Shown here: piece after piece, positions 17,540 through 23,635 of the stretch
Layout of the letters: each line of letters opens with the position of its first letter
Numbering within the stretch: position 1 is the first letter of the stretch
IMG/VR virus record: IMGVR_UViG_3300030104_000130
Span: 1 to 55,124 of that record
Reading direction: 5' to 3' (one strand)
Origin: a virus
DNA: 55,124 nucleotides
Translations under genes and position numbers: made by a program
The notes under the pieces: generated by a model
Told to the model about the DNA's origin: nothing
What the model saw: the letters and a program-made list of their open reading frames with translations, nothing else
Databases searched by the model: none

Positions 17540-17954
17540 ATTCTCCATCTTCAATATCTAGTGGGGCTTTATCCGGCATTAAAAAAATACCACCTGCATT
17601 CATGTTATGTGTTACATCGACTTTATCTACTTTAGTAACACCTACTCTATCTAAAAGAGTCTGTGCTGCTGTAAGCTTATTGTTTGCTTGGATAATAGGT
17701 TTCTTAGAATCCATAATCTCTACAAGCTTAAAAGCTGCTTTAGGTGCTGAGTTTGCTAAAATCTCTTGAGTTATTTCTAGTATCTCAGACTTTAAAGTCT
17801 TTACAACATGATGGTGGTGGCTTTTGTACCCTGCAAGTTCTGCAGCCTTTTTAGCATCACCTTGACAATCAATTAGATGCTCAAGAAAAGACTCTTGTTT
17901 GGGTGTTAGCTCACGTTTTGTTTGGGCACTGTCAATGCTTGGTAATATAGCCAT
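17520..17954 (-). CDS. terS: Terminase small subunit
   Basis: The 144-residue protein has the classic pattern RELTPKQESFLEHLIDCQGD followed by AKKAAELAGY, the DNA-binding helix-turn-helix of small terminases. A helical central region (TLKSEILEITQEILANSAPK) and an acidic C-terminus (DIEDGEYEDISD) for contact with TerL follow. The start at 17954 is chosen because it precedes the motif by about 15 residues and sits seven bases after a perfect -10 box. An open frame runs upstream to 18116 but crosses that promoter. It is the first late gene. Confidence 0.85.
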   Translation of the reverse strand: MAILPSIDSAQTKRELTPKQESFLEHLIDCQGDAKKAAELAGYKSHHHHVVKTLKSEILEITQEILANSAPKAAFKLVEIMDSKKPIIQANNKLTAAQTLLDRVGVTKVDKVDVTHNMNAGGIFLMPDKAPLDIEDGEYEDISD

Positions 17955-17961
17955 GTTCTTT

Positions 17962-17990
17962 ATTATAGCTGCACCTGAGAAATTTGTCAA
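17962..17990 (-). promoter_or_regulatory. Late sigma-70 promoter PL
   Basis: Minus-strand TTGACA (17990-17985), a 17-bp spacer and TATAAT (17967-17962) form a perfect sigma-70 promoter. Upstream is a T/A-rich TTTAAAAGC segment like that before the early promoters. Transcription should start near 17955-17956, essentially at the terS ATG (17954), so the mRNA would be leaderless or nearly so. It is the only convincing promoter seen for the late arm. Confidence 0.85.
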
Positions 17991-18016
17991 GCTTTTAAAG
18001 TTTTTTTCTTTAAGAC

Positions 18017-18045
18017 TTGACAAAAGTGAATTGAGGATGTATAAT
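18017..18045 (+). promoter_or_regulatory. Divergent sigma-70 promoter PR
   Basis: TTGACA at 18017-18022 and TATAAT at 18040-18045 are separated by 17 bp, a perfect consensus. It faces away from PL with 26 bp of T-rich DNA between the two -35 boxes, so the pair could share regulators. Its transcript would begin near 18052 and run through about 900 bases without a gene before reaching 18998. Confidence 0.8.
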
Positions 18046-18873
18046 AACTTTAGTGCCCCCCGGGTTAAAGCATACCTCAGAGCTCCCTGCTCACATGCTA
18101 AAACAACCTCAATCACCCTTCAACTTATCCTCAAAATAATACCTGTGTACTATAAAGATTTTAAAGTCTTTATGTCTCGGGTTGTAAACTAGATATAGAG
18201 TTATCTGGTTAATGGGGTATTTGCTGTAAAATGTATAATCATGCTATAGATATATAGGTATAGGGCTATGGTCTCCTGCCTACCCTTAGAGTTAAGCCCT
18301 ACCAAAACTAACAGCATAGGTGCATTGCAATGTAATCCTAAAACTACAAAGGCTTAAAAGATTATCATTAGTTTCCTAAGTTTAAGTAAAGCAATAGCAA
18401 CCTTGAAGTCTTTGGAGAGTCTTTACTAGAATCAAATCTTTGGCTTGAACTTAGGAAACTTATTAGATTTATAAGTCCACATAATCATCAATGGCTTCAT
18501 TGTTGCCTTTCCAATCCACCTTATCCCTCAGGTTTTCCTAAACTTCCAAGTCAATGCAATGCACTGCGAAAAGTTACAAAGCACTCCCAAGTCACACTCT
18601 GTCAAAGGTTAATATCAACGTCTTCCCCACAACATACTCCCTTTAGTTTAAGAGCATGGAGTGCTAAAGTGTCTAGAATGTTTAGCCCTCTATCAGCTTA
18701 AAGTCCTCGTATTACGGTTAGCGTATCCCTACAACATAAAAATCTCATAGCTGTTGCAAATCTCTTAAATAAACAGGTCGATCCATAAAAACTAACACAA
18801 ACTCTAATAGTTTCAGCTATCTGTAAAGTCTTTAAAATCTACAAGATACTCCTTTTTAACTGGTTTACGAATA
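18046..18873 (+). ncRNA. Candidate large structured noncoding RNA or control region
   Basis: No believable gene lies here on either strand, yet several pairings exceed what short AT-rich stretches usually give. They are 18069-18073 with 18095-18099 enclosing 18080-18083 with 18089-18092; 18261-18267 with 18295-18301 (7 of 7); 18371-18386 with 18444-18459 (15 of 16); 18320-18332 with 18552-18564 (12 of 13), enclosing the previous one; and 18580-18587 with 18658-18665 (8 of 8). Their nesting from one promoter (PR) suggests a long folded RNA. No Rfam class can be assigned by eye. Confidence 0.45.
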
Positions 18874-18967
18874 CATAAAGATTTCAAAGTATCAAGGAGT
18901 ATTAAAAATTTATCCGAAGCCAAGTAAATTTTGAATACTTAAGAGACCTTGACACTTCAAAATCTTT
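18154..18967. repeat. Four copies of an AAAGATTTTAAAG motif
   Basis: The motif occurs at 18154-18166 (+), 18830-18840 (-, partial), 18877-18889 (+, one change) and 18955-18967 (-, one change). The first is part of a near-palindrome at 18153-18172 (two mismatches in 20). The last lies inside the spacer of the promoter at 18949-18977. Spacing is irregular. The motif could be an operator for a regulator or part of RNA stems. Confidence 0.45.
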
Positions 18968-18997
18968 ATGACTTAATGGTATTTTAAGGAGTATCTT
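18843..18997 (+). repeat. Nested inverted repeats sequestering a promoter and ribosome site
   Basis: Three arms nest. The outer one pairs 18843-18854 with 18986-18997 (12 of 12) and contains the AAGGAG ribosome site of the next gene. The middle one pairs 18874-18897 with 18947-18970 (21 of 24). The inner one pairs 18898-18911 with 18926-18939 (13 of 14), with a 14-base loop. A transcript from PR would fold into a long hairpin hiding the ribosome site, whereas one starting at the local promoter (near 18984) would lack the left arms and be free for translation. Confidence 0.75.
18949..18977 (+). promoter_or_regulatory. Probable sigma-70 promoter P0
   Basis: TTGACA at 18949-18954 and CTTAAT at 18972-18977 (four of six matches) are spaced by 17 bp, ahead of the first early gene. 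The start point would be near 18984, leaving a leader of about 14 bases with AAGGAG. The promoter lies in the right arm of the nested inverted repeat. Confidence 0.55.
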
Positions 18998-19180
18998 ATG
19001 ATTTTAATAGACTTTACAAACAACGAAACTATTGAGTTTCCATCAGTTCTTATGGCTCAAATGTTCATTAGAGATTTGACATCTATGGACATTTATGTCG
19101 CAGGAATCCACTGCAGTAATGCAGAGGACTTTAAACCGCTAGAAGACTACATTCTAGCACTTTACCAATCCATAAACTAA
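18998..19180 (+). CDS. First early gene, 60-residue unknown protein
   Basis: AAGGAG six bases before the ATG supports this start. The product MILIDFTNNETIEFPSVLMA and so on is a small mixed alpha/beta protein with acidic character and no recognised domain. As the first gene after the divergent control region it is a candidate for immediate-early host takeover, by position only. It is 12 bp upstream of the next gene and probably co-transcribed with it up to the terminator at 19469. Confidence 0.65.
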   Translation: MILIDFTNNETIEFPSVLMAQMFIRDLTSMDIYVAGIHCSNAEDFKPLEDYILALYQSIN

Positions 19181-19192
19181 AAGGAGTACATT

Positions 19193-19462
19193 ATGGAAAA
19201 TACGTTTGATATTAACAGCTTTGACAAAGAGCAACTTAGCAGTCCAGCAACTTTTAAGCAGTGCAGAGCATTGTCTTACAAGTTTGCAAAAACTGGAGAT
19301 AAAATGAACTGGAAAGTCCACAAGCAAGTCCAAGGTTGCTTATATGGACTAGCCAAAGATAATAAGTTTTCTTTTAAACAAGCCAATGATTTGTTTTCAA
19401 AGAAGACTCTTCCAAAGAAATATAAAGATGCTATTGCTTTATATTTAAAAGAAAACTCTTAA
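19193..19462 (+). CDS. Early 89-residue protein, unknown
   Basis: AAAGGAG precedes the ATG. The product is basic, with 16 or so Lys, and contains SSPATFKQCRALSYKFAKT followed by a Trp-containing helix and FSFKQANDLFSKKTLPKKY, a small helical protein. Similar short proteins occur at the head of early regions in marine podoviruses, without known function. An intrinsic terminator follows seven bases after the stop codon, ending the first early unit. Confidence 0.65.
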   Translation: MENTFDINSFDKEQLSSPATFKQCRALSYKFAKTGDKMNWKVHKQVQGCLYGLAKDNKFSFKQANDLFSKKTLPKKYKDAIALYLKENS

Positions 19463-19468
19463 TCTTTT

Positions 19469-19507
19469 AAGCCTTTGTAATTTAAAACATTGCAAAGGCT
19501 TTTTTTA
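19469..19507 (+). terminator. Intrinsic terminator of the first early unit
   Basis: Arms AAGCCTTTG (19469-19477) and CAAAGGCTT (19493-19501) form a nine-pair stem around a 15-base loop, followed by a run of seven T (19500-19506). This is a standard rho-independent terminator for the unit 18998-19462. Confidence 0.85.
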
Positions 19508-19522
19508 ACTGTTAGTTTTGGT

Positions 19523-19626
19523 AAACTTCTGATCGCTTAAGATTCCTGGTGCATATGTCTTCTTAGCTCTAAGAATCACTAATTCATACCTGAAGCACCA
19601 GTGTTTTAAAAAGCGATCAGAAGTTT
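19523..19626. repeat. Sixteen-base perfect inverted repeat with nested stems
   Basis: AAACTTCTGATCGCTT (19523-19538) is exactly complementary to 19611-19626. Inside, CTGGTGC (19546-19552) pairs perfectly with 19595-19601, and TCTTA (19561-19565) with TAAGA (19570-19574). The whole forms a 104-base rod with internal loops. Five T follow on the plus strand. It may be a small RNA, a strong terminator working in both directions, or a cruciform in the origin region. Confidence 0.75.
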
Positions 19627-19762
19627 TTAACAGGCTTAACTCTAAGATTTTATAATTACCTCGAAGACTCGGTAGCTTTTTATCTTTGCATACGACCATA
19701 GCAAAGAATTAAGTTTAAATAATTTTAAATTTAATTAGCTTTCGAGTTTAAAGTTTAAAATT

Positions 19763-19978
19763 GGGCAGGAAGTTGAGGGATTTTTTATATAGGGGCAGGA
19801 AGTTGAGGGAAATGTTGCACAAATGTTTCTAAATTGTCACATAAAATTCACAAAATGTTTCTAAATTGTCACATAAATGACACAAAAGACACAAAAAAAA
19901 TACAATAATTTTTAAATATTTTAAAATTGTATTTAATTTTATAATTATTTTTAATATTAATTTTTAAGTTTTATATGC
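19763..19978. other. Candidate replication origin: paired direct repeats plus AT-rich stretch
   Basis: An 18-bp repeat GGGCAGGAAGTTGAGGGA lies at 19763-19780 and 19793-19810 (30-bp period). It is followed by an exact 25-bp repeat beginning AAATGTTTCTAAATTGTCAC at 19821-19845 and 19853-19877 (32-bp period). About 90 bp of almost pure A+T (19885-19978) come next. Iteron-like repeats at near three-turn spacing beside an easily melted region are typical of origins. No initiator gene is recognised, and strand switch in gene direction lies 1 kb away. Confidence 0.5.
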
Positions 19979-20007
19979 TTGACATCTGCTGATCTTGTCG
20001 CTATAAT
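19979..20007 (+). promoter_or_regulatory. Early sigma-70 promoter P1
   Basis: TTGACA 19979-19984, 17-bp spacer, TATAAT 20002-20007. It shares the upstream block TTTAAGTTTTATATGC with P2 and P3. The spacer starts TCTGC as in P2. It drives the gene at 20050. Confidence 0.9.
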
Positions 20008-20049
20008 ACACCCCGACACAGCAACCATGCTTTATTTTAGGAGATAGAT

Positions 20050-20274
20050 ATGGAAAAACCAAAACTTAAAAAGTTTAACAGTAATGAAAAAGCTTTACGC
20101 TATATCAGAGAGTTAGGCTTTAGTTTAAAAGATCGTCATTGTTTTAAAGAAGACAGATCGTATTTATACACCAAGAAGTTTTCAAAACAACAGGTGTATC
20201 TAAGATCAACGTTCGATTATCTAAACGATAACACTATAGAAATGGGGACTGTATGGACAGTACAACAATTTTAA
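20050..20274 (+). CDS. Early 74-residue protein, unknown
   Basis: AGGAGATAGAT before the ATG is a strong ribosome site. The basic product, MEKPKLKKFNSNEKALRYIR followed by LGFSLKDRHCFKEDRSYLY, resembles the small early proteins that share an N-terminal RYIRELGF-like helix. No function is recognised. It has its own promoter (P1), and its stop codon lies inside the conserved block of promoter P2. Confidence 0.65.
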   Translation: MEKPKLKKFNSNEKALRYIRELGFSLKDRHCFKEDRSYLYTKKFSKQQVYLRSTFDYLNDNTIEMGTVWTVQQF

Positions 20275-20285
20275 GCTTTATACGC

Positions 20286-20314
20286 TTGACATCTGCCGAA
20301 GATGTCGGTATAAT
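20286..20314 (+). promoter_or_regulatory. Early sigma-70 promoter P2
   Basis: TTGACA 20286-20291, 17-bp spacer, TATAAT 20309-20314. The -35 and spacer contain the dyad GACATC-N7-GATGTC (20288-20306), a possible operator. A leader hairpin GCTTG/CAAGC (20321-20338) follows the start point. Confidence 0.9.
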
Positions 20315-20370
20315 TATCGGGCTTGGCAGGGTTCAAGCATTTAAAAATTCATAAACTTAAAGGAGATATT

Positions 20371-20667
20371 ATGAAAGAAGGGCATTTAATAAATAAAATC
20401 AACAGGTTAATTCCTATTGCAAACGCAACACCTATGTCAGAATTCTATGATGATGACAGCACAGGTATTTGGATTAGAGGTAGTGAGTATTCATACAAAG
20501 GAACGCTATCTTATGAAAGATTATTATATGAGCACTACCTAGCATATGAAGAAGGTTGTTCAGAAGATGATTGTGTACACCCAGACCTATTAAAAATAAT
20601 AGAAGATGCAGGGTGGTTTTATGAACCTTATGATGCAGGTACACTCATGTTGTACCCTAATTATTAA
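20371..20667 (+). CDS. Early 98-residue acidic protein, unknown
   Basis: The ATG at 20371 is preceded by AAGGAGATATT. An upstream TTG in frame has no ribosome site and lies inside the promoter leader. The acidic product begins MKEGHLINKINRLIPIANAT and contains EFYDDDSTGIWIRGSEYSYK and EEGCSEDDCVHPDLLKIIED. No domain is recognised. It is expressed from P2, followed after 17 bases by a 39-residue acidic gene. Confidence 0.65.
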   Translation: MKEGHLINKINRLIPIANATPMSEFYDDDSTGIWIRGSEYSYKGTLSYERLLYEHYLAYEEGCSEDDCVHPDLLKIIEDAGWFYEPYDAGTLMLYPNY

Positions 20668-20684
20668 TTTTACAGGAGAAACTT

Positions 20685-20804
20685 ATGGAAGAACGAGATC
20701 ACTTTGATATGATAGAGTTTATAGAGTCTATCATTGAGCCACAAGAAGCTGTTAAAGAAGCTGACGATAGTATCGAAGACGACATCGAGCCTATTAGTTT
20801 TTAA
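20685..20804 (+). CDS. 39-residue acidic peptide
   Basis: AGGAGAAACTT precedes this ATG, a good ribosome site. The peptide begins MEERDHFDMIEFIESIIEP and ends DDIEPISF; about one third of its residues are Asp or Glu and it should form a single helix. Very short acidic early peptides in phages sometimes inhibit host proteins such as RNA polymerase or nucleases, which is only a suggestion here. Its stop lies in the conserved block of promoter P3. Confidence 0.6.
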   Translation: MEERDHFDMIEFIESIIEPQEAVKEADDSIEDDIEPISF

Positions 20805-20815
20805 GTTTTATATGC

Positions 20816-20844
20816 TTGACAGCGTGGCAAGATCGGGGTATAAT
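20816..20844 (+). promoter_or_regulatory. Early sigma-70 promoter P3
   Basis: TTGACA 20816-20821, 17-bp spacer, TATAAT 20839-20844, with the upstream block TTTTAAGTTTTATATGC identical to P1. The -10 is flanked by GGGG and CCCC (20835-20838 and 20848-20851). Confidence 0.9.
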
Positions 20845-20850
20845 TATCCC

Positions 20851-21089
20851 CACAGAACGAACGGACATTATGTAAAAGAGTCCTTAAAATTATAAGGAAT
20901 TAAATAATATGACATAATGTCAAGGGAACATAGAGAAACACCAGCGTAAGATTATACAAAATAACCTGCATGTACTCTCCCGACTTAGACATTCGCTATA
21001 GATTTGTCTTTGAAAATCCTCTTTGTTAGTTTCGAGCAGTAGTAAACTAACACCTTTATTAACCTTAATAAACTATGGAGATAGTAAAT
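20851..21089 (+). promoter_or_regulatory. Structured 5' leader downstream of P3
   Basis: This 240-base leader has a perfect 10-bp stem (GACATTATGT 20864-20873 with 20912-20921) that encloses TCCTTA (20881-20886) pairing with TAAGGA (20893-20898). Further on is a perfect 8-bp hairpin GTTAGTTT/AAACTAAC (21025-21032 with 21044-21051). No known riboswitch is recognised. It may stabilise the mRNA or attenuate transcription. Confidence 0.5.
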
Positions 21090-21515
21090 ATGTCAAAATT
21101 GATATACAGCAGAAATGGTAGTGCAACTACCGAAAGCATTGATAATGCTTCACCTACAGTCCGAGCAATATGGAATAAAGCACATAGATTTGGTGCTAAT
21201 ATTGTAAGGGTTAGAGCAGAGAAGAATAGATTTGGTGCTGACACAGGTCGTACTTTTAATTCTTTTCATCATGGAAAAGTGTCAGTCTACAAGCAAAAAG
21301 ACCAAGTACATCAAGATGATGCCTTATACTTTGCTAGAAAGATACCTCTTACCAAAGCAAACAAGGGTATGCAAATTCTTGAGATACATACTAACATAGA
21401 TGTTCAAGATACTCTTGATACTATTGGAGGTATTAAATATTATTCAGAGACTTCTTTCTTTGAAAGACTTTGGAATCGTATTAGATATGGTACTCCCATG
21501 TCAATCACTTCCTAG
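21090..21515 (+). CDS. Early 141-residue basic protein, unknown
   Basis: GGAGAT seven bases upstream selects the ATG at 21090 rather than the one at 21075, which overlaps the ribosome site. The product starts MSKLIYSRNGSATTESIDNA and contains VRAIWNKAHRFGANIVRVRA and FERLWNRIRYG. It is basic, with no recognised domain. It is the first gene of the P3 unit, set apart from neighbours by long structured gaps. Confidence 0.65.
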   Translation: MSKLIYSRNGSATTESIDNASPTVRAIWNKAHRFGANIVRVRAEKNRFGADTGRTFNSFHHGKVSVYKQKDQVHQDDALYFARKIPLTKANKGMQILEIHTNIDVQDTLDTIGGIKYYSETSFFERLWNRIRYGTPMSITS

Positions 21516-21687
21516 TTTGTGTAAGGAAAAACTAGGTGGTTTGGTAGTCTTCCAAATATACAAAGACTACCGAAGTAGCGTAACATACTAATAGCTACTC
21601 AAAAATATATAAAGGTAGGTGGTTTGCTAGTAGTCCATGCCAAAAAAACTAGCACTATTTTAACGCTATTATTTATGGAGATATATT
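21516..21687 (+). repeat. Hairpin-rich gap with AGGTGGTTTG repeats
   Basis: AGGTGGTTTGgTAGT and AGGTGGTTTGcTAGT recur near 21534 and 21616. The first leads into a perfect 9-bp hairpin GGTAGTCTT/AAGACTACC (21543-21551 with 21563-21571), the second into TGCTAGT/ACTAGCA (21625-21631 with 21648-21654). The same TGCTAG/CTAGCA stem returns at 22263-22284 before the next gene but one. No poly-T follows, so these look like mRNA processing or translation elements. Confidence 0.5.
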
Positions 21688-22137
21688 ATGGCACAGATGA
21701 GAGTAAAAGACCAAGACCTAGTTGTAGAACAGGTTGTAAGTAAAATTGAAGCTACTGAACTTGAAAAGCTCAATGCTAGAAAAGATGTTCAAACAGTTCT
21801 AGCTGATGCTGAAGCAAGGATTGAAGTAATTTCAAGACTTGTGGAACAATACAATGAACTTGAAGAAACTATCAAAGCTGAAAAGAAAGAACTAGAAACT
21901 ATAGTTAAAGCTTTTCAAAAAGCTAATGATTTTTCAGCAAAATACGGAAGCACTACTCAAGGCATTAAGTTGACTGATGGATATAGTTGTAATACAATTC
22001 CATCATGTGAAACTGTATGGGACATGGGTTGGCGAACAAAGGGTGAAGTATCTACTAAACTCAGACTTCAAACTATGGGTGGAGACTTTGATGTTTACAA
22101 ACTCATTGAGGAGTTGACAGCAGAGTTTAGTTCGTAG
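21688..22137 (+). CDS. Coiled-coil protein, 149 residues
   Basis: GGAGATATATT precedes the ATG. Residues 10-85 are a long Glu/Lys heptad region (for example LVEQYNELEETIKAEKKELE), followed by a compact C-terminal part with GYSCNTIPSCETVWDMGWRT. Function unknown. It is flanked by two leaders containing the same CTAGCA hairpin, suggesting shared post-transcriptional control. The 169-bp gap after it (22138-22306) has no gene, only that hairpin. Confidence 0.6.
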   Translation: MAQMRVKDQDLVVEQVVSKIEATELEKLNARKDVQTVLADAEARIEVISRLVEQYNELEETIKAEKKELETIVKAFQKANDFSAKYGSTTQGIKLTDGYSCNTIPSCETVWDMGWRTKGEVSTKLRLQTMGGDFDVYKLIEELTAEFSS

Positions 22138-22306
22138 TATAATAATTTTGTAGTTAGGAGTGAGCCTTTGTAAAAACCTTTCTGTATCAATTCGGTTGGC
22201 TTGAAGAGGTTAAGGCTAAAAGTAAATAAGAACTAAACCACCATGCACTAACTACAAACAGTTGCTAGACCTGTAAAACTAGCACTTAATTTTATAGGAG
22301 ATAGAT

Positions 22307-22522
22307 ATGGAATTTACATTACAGGGTGAAGATCAAATGTTAGGTGCAAGGCTTTTAACTATGAGAGCAGGATTGCAGTTAGAACTTAAAGGATTACGAA
22401 TGACACGAGGTCGTAGCTGTTATGCTTTAATTAAAGAAGAGACAGGCTTGAAAGGTAGTAAGCAAAAGGTTTACGATCAGTTTGAAGTTATGTTAAAAGA
22501 AGCAGGGATACTGCAGGAGTAG
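22307..22522 (+). CDS. Small protein, 71 residues, unknown
   Basis: AGGAGATAGAT before the ATG is the same strong site as at 20050. The product MEFTLQGEDQMLGARLLTMR, then RMTRGRSCYALIKEETGLKG, is a compact helical protein of a type frequent in marine phages, without known function. It leads a string of closely packed genes that runs to 27225. Confidence 0.6.
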   Translation: MEFTLQGEDQMLGARLLTMRAGLQLELKGLRMTRGRSCYALIKEETGLKGSKQKVYDQFEVMLKEAGILQE

Positions 22523-22529
22523 AAATATA

Positions 22530-22775
22530 ATGCAAACTATATATCAAATTGTTGAGGAAGTATGTGCAAGAGACTTTCCAATCCTTACAAGACTATCTGA
22601 AACACAACAGAAAAAATTTATAGATATCATCTATGAAGATGTATTAGCAGGAGATAATCCTACTGAGATTGCAGAGCATAAACTTTATGATTACATTGAA
22701 GAGTTTATTGCAAAAGCTATTAGTGTTTCTATTGATGATGTCGTTGATTTTTATGAGGATAATACTAATGCCTAA
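22530..22775 (+). CDS. Small acidic helical protein, 81 residues
   Basis: It follows the previous gene by 7 bp; GGAG lies upstream. The product MQTIYQIVEEVCARDFPILT continues with a strongly acidic helical region and ends DDVVDFYEDNTNA. No domain is recognised. Its end overlaps the next ATG by 8 bp. Confidence 0.6.
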   Translation: MQTIYQIVEEVCARDFPILTRLSETQQKKFIDIIYEDVLAGDNPTEIAEHKLYDYIEEFIAKAISVSIDDVVDFYEDNTNA

Positions 22776-22917
22776 ATATAAATATGTTGTATGGGTTGGT
22801 GGTTGTGATAATTACTATACTGAATACGAGAGAGCCAAAGAACATTATGATGAATGGATTGAGCAAGGATATGATGATGTTCATTTATTAAAACTAGAGG
22901 AGAAAGCTAATGCCTAA
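22768..22917 (+). CDS. Small Tyr-rich protein, 49 residues
   Basis: The ATG at 22768 follows GAGGATAATACTA and yields MPKYKYVVWVGGCDNYYTEY, then an acidic helix. The VVWVGG-x-DNYYTEYERAKE pattern, with a Glu/Asp-rich end, is typical of short phage proteins of unknown role. An upstream ATG in the same frame lies inside the previous gene and has no ribosome site. Overlaps both neighbours. Confidence 0.6.
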   Translation: MPKYKYVVWVGGCDNYYTEYERAKEHYDEWIEQGYDDVHLLKLEEKANA

Positions 22918-23635
22918 ATATAATTTGCTATCAAGTGGTAGCACCAAGATTGAAAAGAGCAACAAGCTATCTGACGAATGGTTTAGTCGGATAATTTATT
23001 TAGCACCTGATGATTTAGCAGATGGCAAGAGAACTTTATGTCCATATGCAAAAGTTGCCAAGTGTAGTGAAGCCTGTTTGAACACAGCAGGTATGGGTAA
23101 ATTCTCTAATGTTCAGCAGTCAAGAATTAGAAAATCTCTACTGTTCTTAAACGACCAACAGGAGTTCATGAGACAGCTTGTAGAGGACGCAAATAAATTC
23201 TTGAAGGAGTGTGATAGGTTGGGTAAAAAACCTGCCCTACGGCTTAATGGTACAAGTGATATTCAGTGGGAAAATATTGAGGTTGATGGGTACAAAAATA
23301 TATTTGAAATGTACCCACAGATACAGTTTTATGACTATACAAAAATCCCTACAAGGAAGGTAGAGCACATACCTAATTATCATTTGACTTGGAGTTATTC
23401 CGAAGCTAATGATAAGTATGCTACTCTGTTCGACAAAGTATCGAACAATATAGCAGTAGTCTTTCGTGATGCTCTACCTAAGATGTTCAAGGGTTTGAAA
23501 GTAATTGATGGAGACGAACACGACATGAGATTCTTAGATGAAACTCAAGTGGTGGTTGGACTTATCGAAAAGGGTGAAGCCAAGAAGGATACTTCAGGCT
23601 TTGTAATTGATTTAATAAATGCGAGGGCAATATAA
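22910..23635 (+). CDS. GP88-like Cys-motif protein
   Basis: The 241-residue protein carries a Cys cluster RTLCPYAKVAKCSEACLNTA (about 41-60), followed by FSNVQQSRIRKSLLF and, further on, PALRLNGTSDIQWE and HLTWSYSEAND. This order fits the phage family first described as mycobacteriophage gp88, also listed under DUF7227; the assignment is from memory of the pattern. The three closely spaced cysteines may bind a metal or an iron-sulfur cluster. No enzymatic activity is known. AGGAG precedes the ATG. Confidence 0.6.
   Translation: MPKYNLLSSGSTKIEKSNKLSDEWFSRIIYLAPDDLADGKRTLCPYAKVAKCSEACLNTAGMGKFSNVQQSRIRKSLLFLNDQQEFMRQLVEDANKFLKECDRLGKKPALRLNGTSDIQWENIEVDGYKNIFEMYPQIQFYDYTKIPTRKVEHIPNYHLTWSYSEANDKYATLFDKVSNNIAVVFRDALPKMFKGLKVIDGDEHDMRFLDETQVVVGLIEKGEAKKDTSGFVIDLINARAI

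Noticed and set aside
17899-18192. Plus-strand frame of 97 codons over the divergent promoters
   Set aside because: It overlaps terS and both promoters and lacks a ribosome site; composition is not protein-like.
19505-19699. Open frame of 64 codons on the minus strand
   Set aside because: It runs through the perfect inverted repeat and the terminator tail, has no ribosome site and no protein-like pattern.
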